Positions 20,301 through 21,275 of a DNA stretch of 21,275 nt are shown piece by piece (the first letter of the stretch is position 1; every line of letters begins with the position of its first letter). The notes below the pieces were generated by a model. The model saw nothing but the letters and a program-made list of their open reading frames with translations. It did not search any database and was not told the DNA's origin. Both the position numbers and the translations under genes were made by a program. This DNA is from Elysia marginata (Eukaryota > Mollusca > Gastropoda > Plakobranchidae): positions 20,576 through 41,850 of the forward strand of contig BMAT01006899.1 of the NCBI GenBank assembly GCA_019649035.1, given 5' to 3'.

Positions 20301-21064
20301 TTTTTCGATAATTGAAAAAAGAATAATAATTACACACAACTGGAAAATTTAAAAAAAAACAAAAAACAAAACTGGAAACTTGGCATCTCTGATGTAAAGA
20401 AGATTGTTTTATTTTTAGATTAACAAGAGTTTCAAAAATAATTAATTAGAGGAGACAAGAGAGACGTAAAACAGTTTTTAAAAAAAACAAAACAATGTGA
20501 ACAATTTGGAAAGACAGAATAGTTTGAGAAAATAAATCAAAATAATAGAAACAATAATGTCTATAAAATTGGGATAAAATTCTTTTCATACACTGCTTTG
20601 AAAAAAAGAAGAAAGAATACATTACTTGACAGATAAACACATATCAACATGTTGCATCCTGATTGCAAAGCTTGGAAAACAGTGCAATGATGAGTTTATT
20701 GTTTTCTCATACTCAAGAAAAACATATATGAGCAGAGATCACCTTTACACTAATGAGTTCACTGTTTACTCACCTTAAGAACAGGTCTATGAGGAGCCAT
20801 CAGTTTCACACAAATGACTTGCTGCTTTCTTACCTTAAACTAAGAAAAACATGTATGGGCTGTGATCAGCTCTACACTATAGACTTTACTGTTTACTCAC
20901 CTTAAGAAAAAGGTGTATGAGCGGTGATCAGCATTACGCATGCTAGCAGGGGTGAGCACTAGCTTTTGGTTGTAATTCTCTGAATCTGGTCTTGCATTGA
21001 TTCTCAGGTAAAAGGTCAGAGATGATGTTGCCCCTGTGGTATTTGTTAAGAACTGGAACCGCAG
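2019..21064 (-). CDS. Polycystin-1-like protein (PKD1/PKD1L2-type), partial, 20 exons
   Basis: Twenty exons on the minus strand join by GT-AG introns, and every codon phase matches its neighbour. They give 1,229 uninterrupted residues; residue numbers below start at 21064. The domain order is diagnostic of the polycystin-1 family: GAIN end and GPS (to about 125), TM1 (149-170), PLAT (about 192-307), TM2 (350-371), TM3 (393-414), a long cytosolic loop (415-754), TM4 (755-780), TM5 (about 787-815), S1 (876-895), extracellular polycystin/TOP domain (896 to about 1125), then S2, S3 and S4. Family knowledge: these are plasma-membrane or ciliary receptor-channel subunits that assemble with TRPP2-type polycystins. 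Neither end of the protein is in the window: the N-terminal ectodomain is upstream, and S5, pore, S6 and C-terminus are downstream. PKD1L2-like is the closest label I can offer. Orthology within PKD1/PKD1L1/L2/L3 cannot be settled here. Confidence 0.94.
2310..3218 (-). other. Intron between S2-S4 exon and TOP-end exon
   Basis: 909 bases, AT-rich, no open frame of interest and no recognisable repeat. The only visible structure is a small palindrome around 2825-2842 (gagctctttaaaagctc). Confidence 0.85.
3219..3304 (-). CDS. Exon: end of TOP domain, approach to S2
   Basis: 86 bases (2 + 28 codons), acceptor TTGTGTTAAG, donor TGCCAG/GTAAAT. Peptide GGVLTSSTIQTERLLRFSSG then VLDPLMVCQ. The GGV..S......L.R pattern matches the segment linking the TOP domain to S2 in TRPP proteins, where relatives read CE in place of CQ. 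The acceptor has a poor pyrimidine tract, but phase and homology leave little doubt. Confidence 0.92.
3305..3704 (-). other. Intron, nothing recognised
   Basis: 400 bases between the TOP-end exon and the TOP core exon. A 63-codon plus-strand frame at 3364-3555 has no coding character. No repeats seen. Confidence 0.85.
3705..3922 (-). CDS. Exon: polycystin (TOP) domain core
   Basis: 218 bases (1 + 72 codons + 1), acceptor CTCTTGTTCTCAG, donor GTCAG/GTATGT. This is the best-conserved stretch of the whole gene. It has GTGYVQHLG, then LQNEGWLDLNTRAVFVEFCV and YNPSHDLTS. The WLD..TRAVF..F..YN pattern is a signature of TRPP and PKD1 channels. FNST is an N-glycosylation sequon. The exon ends in LIEFAVSG, leading to the GG turn of the next exon. 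Confidence 0.97.
3923..4790 (-). other. Intron containing a large ATT microsatellite
   Basis: 868 bases. Its middle is an imperfect ATT/TTG/ACT trinucleotide tract, listed separately. The flanks are ordinary AT-rich sequence. Confidence 0.85.
4390..4716. repeat. Imperfect (ATT)n microsatellite block
   Basis: More than 300 bases made almost entirely of ATT units, with interspersed GTT, ACT, ATC and AAT variants. Read on the minus strand it gives a long spurious frame of Ile, which explains an apparent poly-isoleucine peptide. It lies inside an intron. Confidence 0.95.
4791..4968 (-). CDS. Exon: polycystin (TOP) domain, part 3, with cysteine pair
   Basis: 178 bases (2 + 58 codons + 2), acceptor TTTAATGTCTGCAG, donor GGCTTT/GTAAGC. 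Two cysteines, in VTCLVD and TRRCVDP about 19 residues apart, occupy the place of the disulfide conserved in the TOP domain of TRPP proteins; the bond itself is inferred. WLPTQNSIADWIYFSASQLA gives the 'W.Y.s...l' segment that follows in relatives. Confidence 0.92.
5064..5165. repeat. (GA)n-rich microsatellite
   Basis: Purine-rich tract of GA, GACA and GATA units in the 280-base intron between two TOP-domain exons (4969-5248). On the transcribed strand it forms a long CT tract just upstream of the acceptor of the exon at 4791-4968. Confidence 0.88.
5249..5379 (-). CDS. Exon: polycystin (TOP) domain, part 2
   Basis: 131 bases (1 + 43 codons + 1), acceptor GGTTTTTTCACCAG, donor AATG/GTGAGT. 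It carries ISNFWEWSEAIL, equivalent to the family 'fW.Wl' helix after S1. Further on is YGYLMGPAQMRQFRTGN, equivalent to the conserved 'G.R.RQ.R' segment of TRPP and PKD1 proteins. Phase requires a two-base leftover from the previous exon, which both candidate donors there supply. Confidence 0.92.
5666..5913 (-). CDS. Exon: channel-like S1 and start of polycystin (TOP) domain
   Basis: 248 bases (82 codons plus GG), acceptor CTTCTTATCTCAG. The cytosolic part, GKKKLQLQTMLREV, precedes S1 (VVMFTLMFALLLAITFINF). The extracellular part, with sequons NFS and NLT, follows. The donor AAAGG/GTCAGC is weak. A second weak donor, AACCA/GTCAAA at 5639, keeps the same phase and would add nine residues. The first is preferred because it matches at -1 and +5. 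The previous exon joins at phase 0. Confidence 0.9.
5914..6283 (-). other. Intron, nothing recognised
   Basis: 370 bases between the TM5/linker exon and the S1 exon. AT-rich with poly-A and poly-T runs near 6216-6240; no coding or repeat structure seen. Confidence 0.85.
6284..6391 (-). CDS. Exon: end of TM5 and cytosolic linker
   Basis: 108 bases, 36 codons, phase 0-0, acceptor TTTATTTTTACAG, donor ATCAAG/GTGAAC. It encodes VLFMATVPSLLSKDGGLYDH and then an acidic linker ending EANEQIK. Family members carry a similar linker between TM5 and the channel-like S1. Symmetric phases allow in-frame skipping, but that would remove membrane sequence. Confidence 0.9.
6392..6861 (-). other. Intron, nothing recognised
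   Basis: 470 bases splitting TM5 between two exons. Poly-T/poly-A runs near 6637-6660; no other structure seen. Confidence 0.85.
6862..6946 (-). CDS. Exon: TM5, first part
   Basis: 85 bases (1 + 28 codons), acceptor TCTTTTTCTGATAG, donor CTCAGA/GTAAGT. The peptide is FGSSASLKWVVSLCCSVAVS then ILVVEPLR. The FG...A..KWV.S...S......EPLR pattern is the conserved fifth transmembrane region of polycystin-1 proteins. TM5 continues into the next exon. Confidence 0.93.
6947..7822 (-). other. Intron, nothing recognised
   Basis: 876 bases between the TM4 and TM5 exons. Two plus-strand frames (6976-7218 and 7283-7474) look fortuitous. A GC-richer stretch near 7600-7720 may be an old repeat, but I cannot identify it. 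Confidence 0.8.
7823..8012 (-). CDS. Exon: end of the cytosolic loop and TM4
   Basis: 190 bases (2 + 62 codons + 2), acceptor CTTAATGACAG, donor CTACAG/GTGAGA. After GLRRSTSNTTSQGLP it reaches PLLLPHWCVYLAYAVCIKLC and LLAAILVLLYGYR, the TM4 segment. The PHWCVYLAY...LLYGYRFG arrangement is typical of this position in PKD1 and PKD1L proteins. RRST just ahead is another RRxS/T-type site. Confidence 0.94.
8248..8259. repeat. Target-site duplication, left copy
   Basis: tactaaagcatt, identical to 8524-8535 on the other side of the SINE. Confidence 0.85.
8260..8523 (+). mobile_element. tRNA-derived SINE with 12-bp target-site duplication
   Basis: The head resembles a tRNA promoter: an A-box-like TGGGCTTAGCGATATAGAG at 8271-8289 and a B-box GGTTCAAGAC at 8323-8332, about 35 bases apart. 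About 190 bases of non-tRNA body follow. The insert is flanked by perfect 12-base direct repeats, tactaaagcatt, at 8248-8259 and 8524-8535, as expected from LINE-mediated insertion. It is opposite in orientation to the host gene. The intact duplication suggests a fairly recent insertion. Confidence 0.85.
8524..8535. repeat. Target-site duplication, right copy
   Basis: tactaaagcatt, identical to 8248-8259. Confidence 0.85.
9058..9221 (-). CDS. Exon: Ser/Thr/Arg-rich segment of the loop
   Basis: 164 bases (1 + 54 codons + 1), acceptor CTCATCCCAAG, donor CTGTG/GTGAGA. It starts RRNSKSGSAVLSGSSVRGAP and includes SSADSRRESRERARP. Composition is dominated by Ser, Arg and Ala, so it is probably disordered. 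RRNS and RRES fit the PKA-like RRxS/T pattern. A GC-rich island in AT-rich introns supports coding status. Confidence 0.87.
9222..10101 (-). other. Intron, nothing recognised
   Basis: 880 bases between two loop exons. A small direct repeat (attcacataat) occurs twice near 9541-9562. No other element seen. Confidence 0.83.
10102..10248 (-). CDS. Exon: acidic segment of the TM3-TM4 loop
   Basis: 147 bases, phase 2-2, acceptor CAAACCACCCAG, donor GACAG/GTAGGT. The peptide starts KKQDSLMELFDSDDEWVNEG and ends with a Pro/Arg stretch, RPPAFNPRREPELTSYVDR. The acidic LFDSDDEW cluster resembles casein-kinase-2 targets or short linear docking motifs; that is inference. Being a multiple of three and symmetric, it can be skipped in frame. 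Confidence 0.87.
10249..11089 (-). other. Intron, nothing recognised
   Basis: 841 bases, AT-rich. Overlapping short frames on both strands at 10501-10777 have AT-driven Lys/Ile/Phe/Leu compositions and no homology I recognise. Confidence 0.83.
11090..11199 (-). CDS. Exon: charged coiled-coil-like segment of the loop
   Basis: 110 bases (36 codons plus AG), acceptor TTTGTTTCAACAG, donor CTAAG/GTATAAG. It encodes SIDDSDDDLQQRLDEMDAEI followed by ARDEERNRKRKLSQDLR. Leu, Met and Ile recur with roughly heptad spacing in a highly charged acidic-then-basic helix, so a short coiled coil is likely. It runs into KKQDSLMELF of the next exon. The exon is AT-richer than the others, but splice sites and phase agree. 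Confidence 0.83.
11200..11888 (-). other. Intron, nothing recognised
   Basis: 689 bases. A 100-codon plus-strand frame at 11379-11681 has no recognisable domain or coding-like base use and is taken as chance. Confidence 0.8.
11889..12089 (-). CDS. Exon: Ser/Arg-rich segment of the TM3-TM4 loop
   Basis: 201 bases, 67 codons, phase 0-0. The acceptor is CCTGTGTTAG; the chosen donor is GCAGCAAA/GTACAA. It begins QLWSRDNIMQSWPDRMPTWI, then becomes low-complexity: SSSRGQN, DGGGD and SRRSSRSAK, a likely basophilic kinase site. A second donor with a better consensus, AAACAG/GTTAAG at 12024, lies inside the exon, also in phase 0. A 66-base short form (22 codons) is therefore equally readable. Which form dominates cannot be told from DNA. 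Confidence 0.8.
12246..12716 (-). mobile_element. LINE (RTE/CR1-type) fragment with endonuclease N-terminus
   Basis: Inside the intron 12090-12764, on the same strand as the host gene. The frame from 12471 reads MNQVRLGAWNAQTIYETGKT, then ISEMQKYRFNILDISEIRWN, and later HKGGVALIFEGK. The pattern (WN..T.....K...........R..ILDISEIRW) is the start of the apurinic/apyrimidinic endonuclease of non-LTR retrotransposons. WN carries the conserved Asn and SEIRW the conserved Glu. About 245 bases of GC-richer, leader-like sequence precede it. The rest of the endonuclease and the reverse transcriptase are missing, so it is a dead fragment. Both edges are approximate and I found no target-site duplication. 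Confidence 0.8.
12765..12869 (-). CDS. Exon: basic segment of the TM3-TM4 loop
   Basis: 105 bases, exactly 35 codons, phase 0-0, acceptor TTTCAAACCAG, donor AAGAAG/GTAGGA. The peptide is strongly basic (VPIGLKRTVPMHRFARKGSS at the start, RPPVLAKK at the end). It is unstructured in appearance, with no recognised motif. Splice sites and phase support it, though it is short and could be an alternative exon. Confidence 0.82.
12870..13284 (-). other. Intron with a possible old tRNA-like fragment
   Basis: 415 bases, mostly AT-rich; the tRNA-like patch at 13152-13200 is listed separately. A 67-codon plus-strand frame beginning at 13201 is mostly the antisense of the neighbouring exon. Confidence 0.8.
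13152..13200 (+). repeat. Possible tRNA-derived SINE remnant
   Basis: ttgctgagtggacaatgc resembles a Leu/Ser-type tRNA A-box region, and gagtcaaactc about 20 bases later is a degenerate B-box. No defined ends or duplication. Tentative. Confidence 0.3.
13285..13449 (-). CDS. Exon: start of the TM3-TM4 cytosolic loop
   Basis: 165 bases, phase 0-0, acceptor CTTTCTCACCCAG, donor ATGGGG/GTATTG (not a strong donor). It encodes ESMFQEVLRPTSAQTLEIEA and continues through a mixed acidic and polar stretch to IDRESTTESMG. No catalytic domain is visible. It is held in the gene by open frame, matching phases on both sides and the clear GC-rich coding patch. Because it is symmetric, skipping it would keep the frame. 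Confidence 0.87.
13780..13860 (-). repeat. Possible tRNA-derived SINE remnant
   Basis: Minus strand reads ATGGCTCACTAAGTAGAGC, an A-box-like Lys/Arg-type tRNA 5' half, then TAGTCGAGAC as a degenerate B-box about 35 bases on. Sequence continuing down to about 13725 may be the SINE body. No target-site duplication found. Confidence 0.4.
13895..13952. repeat. Inverted pair of a short dispersed motif
   Basis: aaagtgcaatatct at about 13900 and agatactgcaatttt at about 13933 are near-perfect inverted copies separated by about 20 bases, so the region can fold into a hairpin. The same motif recurs at 14819, 16030, 16102 and 16261. Confidence 0.7.
14051..14275. repeat. 22-bp minisatellite, about 10 diverged copies
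   Basis: The approximate unit taaaccctgaagtgtagcag plus ac repeats head to tail. Clear units start near 14127, 14149, 14173 and on to 14261, all with the tag ctaa/ctac followed by a variable g-aagtgtag core. The first copies are irregular and one carries an insertion. Intronic; no coding frame runs through it. Confidence 0.9.
14409..14743 (-). CDS. Exon: TM2 and TM3
   Basis: 335 bases (2 + 111 codons), acceptor CAACCTTTTCAG, donor TGTAAG/GTAAGA. It contains the family motif ahead of TM2: DVHAWLSVVERPDHSRFTRV, then QR. TM2 follows (AMVLLTCVYLYMCINAVWYG). A short acidic extracellular loop (HSREELERETWQDSFGWEE) leads to TM3 (VIVALASAMMVLPFLFGLSF). It ends with basic residues FKRSRCK at the cytosolic border. 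The match to PKD1/PKD1L proteins in this segment is strong. Confidence 0.96.
14819..14840 (-). repeat. Short dispersed motif copy
   Basis: Minus strand reads GAGATACTGCACTTTGAAT, nearly identical to the copy at 16261-16282. Confidence 0.65.
16028..16050 (+). repeat. Short dispersed motif copy
   Basis: gttgcactttagttggcag, sharing the TGCACTTT..TTGGCAG core with the copy at 16102. Confidence 0.55.
16102..16121 (+). repeat. Short dispersed motif copy
   Basis: tactgcacttcgattggcag, a near match to the family core GATACTGCACTTTGATT with the 3' extension ggcag. Confidence 0.6.
16261..16282 (+). repeat. Short dispersed motif copy
   Basis: cagatactgcactttgattc, the copy closest to the inferred consensus. 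Confidence 0.65.
16727..17035 (-). CDS. Exon: PLAT/LH2 domain
   Basis: 309 bases (2 + 102 codons + 1), acceptor TCTCTGTCACCAG, donor GGCAG/GTTGGT. It starts TTAHIGLKLYGEHSKGEARH and includes the PLAT landmarks FQRGSRDVFHI, LGELTKLLVWHDN, SPAWFLSYCTVRDL and YTFLVDSWLSLEMDDG. With the previous exon it forms a complete PLAT domain of about 115 residues on the first cytosolic loop. PLAT domains of PKD1 bind acidic phospholipids and regulate surface trafficking; whether this copy does so is inference. No gaps or missing strands are evident. Confidence 0.96.
17036..17505 (-). other. Intron inside the PLAT domain, nothing recognised
   Basis: 470 AT-rich bases splitting the first PLAT strand from the rest; no repeats or frames of note. 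Confidence 0.85.
17506..17701 (-). CDS. Exon: TM1 and start of PLAT domain
   Basis: 196 bases (65 codons plus G), acceptor TTTGAGCAG, donor TCAG/GTTTGT. It begins NLDLNTNPVVF and continues into a strongly hydrophobic span, FIALAVVLVLFVITGFI (TM1, about 149-170). A basic juxtamembrane stretch follows (CRYLDRLDLRRISRIP), as expected on the cytosolic side. The C-terminal part, FKYEVTLATGRQFGSG, is the first strand of PLAT, completed by the next exon. The junction with the GPS exon is phase 0, so the 2.2-kb intron between them needs no hidden exon. Confidence 0.95.
18753..19047 (-). mobile_element. tRNA-derived SINE-like element, copy 1
   Basis: About 290 bases that align along their whole length with 19175-19442. 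On the minus strand, TCAGTGGCAAGGCGGTG (18870-18887) looks like an A-box region and GTTTTGAATC (about 18836-18845) like a worn B-box. Shared blocks include gaaagattttaaaagtatg, cttagcctctctaagcgac and ccggaagcac. No target-site duplication is clear. Confidence 0.7.
19175..19442 (-). mobile_element. tRNA-derived SINE-like element, copy 2
   Basis: Direct repeat of 18753-19047, offset 422 bases. Minus strand: TAAGTGGCGAGGCAGTGG (19283-19300) as A-box region and GGTTCAAATC (19249-19258) as a good B-box, with tRNA-like spacing between them. This copy has the better-preserved promoter. Divergence from copy 1 is moderate, so the two are not a very recent duplication. Confidence 0.75.
19873..20128 (-). 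CDS. Exon: GPS (GPCR proteolysis site) of the GAIN domain
   Basis: 256 bases, acceptor TCTTCTAG, donor GAT/GTGAGT. Residues 56-140 contain the full GPS signature: Cys in SNCQYF, Trp in QLWSR, Cys in GCEV, the CxC pair in SCICNHL, then HLTAFGG. The cleavage tripeptide His-Leu-Thr is at 19930-19938 (His119, Leu120, Thr121). In this family, cleavage falls between Leu and Thr and leaves the two fragments non-covalently associated. All key residues are present, so the site looks competent; that is inference. The acidic tail SFEDLD leads straight into TM1 in the next exon. Confidence 0.96.
20129..20900 (-). other. Intron between GAIN exon and GPS exon
   Basis: 772 bases. The 5' end on the minus strand (20699-20900) is a tandem array of copies of the exon-intron border (listed separately). 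The remainder is A-rich with no other structure. Confidence 0.85.
20699..20930. repeat. Tandem array (about 62 bp) spanning an exon end and its splice donor
   Basis: Four diverged units, with donor-equivalent points at about 20900, 20833, 20773 and 20712 (spacings 67, 60 and 61). The first unit contains the real end of the GAIN exon and its donor CTTAAG/GTGAGT. The others repeat the pattern gatca/ctctca..catatgt..tttcttaag/gtgagt with stops and changes. The unit at 20773 keeps an identical CTTAAG/GTGAGTAAAC, and the unit at 20833 has TTTAAG/GTAAGA. Confidence 0.8.
20901..21064 (-). CDS. Exon: GAIN-like ectodomain segment before the GPS
   Basis: The acceptor is TTTTGGTTCAG at 21065 and the donor is CTTAAG/GTGAGT at 20900. 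The 164 bases give 54 codons plus AG. The peptide runs from LRFQFLTNTTG to RSYTFFLR, with beta-strand alternation and the 'SYTFFLRDM' motif typical of polycystin GAIN domains just before the GPS. An N-glycosylation sequon (NTT) lies near the start. The leftover AG joins the first G of the next exon to make Arg. The donor region is copied three times in the following intron. Confidence 0.9.
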
Positions 21065-21275
21065 CTGAACCAAAAAAAATGACTTTTCATGAATTATAGT
21101 TGTAACTCTTTAGCTGATTAAAATTTAGGCATTTACAAATTATTGATTAACTCACTCACTACGTAATTTCATTCTCATTTTGACATAATTTTTTTACAGC
21201 CAAGCCATTAAACTCGACAGTGGTGTAAAGCAATCAACTATTGTTCTATGTATTTTCGATAAAACATGTAATGTT

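Noticed and set aside
1..21275. CRISPR arrays, bacterial operons, phage or viral genes, rRNA or true tRNA genes.
   Set aside because: The sequence is eukaryotic with spliced exons. tRNA-like patches are too degenerate to fold as functional tRNAs, and the spaced repeats seen are minisatellite or transposon copies.

Overview
This is a stretch of animal nuclear DNA. It is AT-rich, full of homopolymer runs and microsatellites, and carries one large, intron-rich gene on the minus strand. I see no plus-strand gene. The retroelement debris (several tRNA-derived SINE-like copies and one LINE fragment), the compact introns and the protein type fit a lophotrochozoan invertebrate, perhaps a gastropod mollusc. 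That placement is inference and is weak.

The gene encodes a polycystin-1-family protein (PKD1 / PKD1L2-like). Twenty consecutive coding exons between 21064 and 2019 join with GT-AG boundaries and consistent codon phase at every junction. They give 3,687 coding bases (1,229 residues) with no stop or frameshift. The order, read down the minus strand, is: distal GAIN-like ectodomain and GPS autoproteolysis site (21064-19873); TM1 (17701-17506); PLAT/LH2 domain (17701-16727); TM2 and TM3 (14743-14409); a cytosolic loop of about 340 residues rich in Ser, Arg and acidic residues (13449 to about 7930); TM4 and TM5 (8012-6284); channel-like S1 (5913-5666); the extracellular polycystin/TOP domain (about 5840-3219); and S2, S3 and S4 (3304-2019). 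The N-terminal ectodomain lies beyond 21275. S5, the pore, S6 and the C-terminus lie beyond position 1, so the protein is cut at both ends.

The introns hold most of the other structure. There is a SINE with a perfect 12-bp target-site duplication (8248-8535) and a head-to-tail pair of another tRNA-like element (18753-19442). There is a LINE endonuclease fragment (about 12246-12716), a 22-bp minisatellite (14051-14275), and large ATT and GA microsatellites. A roughly 62-bp tandem array at 20699-20930 copies the end of the GAIN exon together with its splice donor. A short motif, GATACTGCACTTTGATT, recurs in both orientations between 13.9 and 16.3 kb.

I did not find a new multi-gene system. The points most worth checking are the donor-duplicating array, the long loop built largely of symmetric exons with repeated RRxS/T sites, and two exons with alternative in-frame donors.
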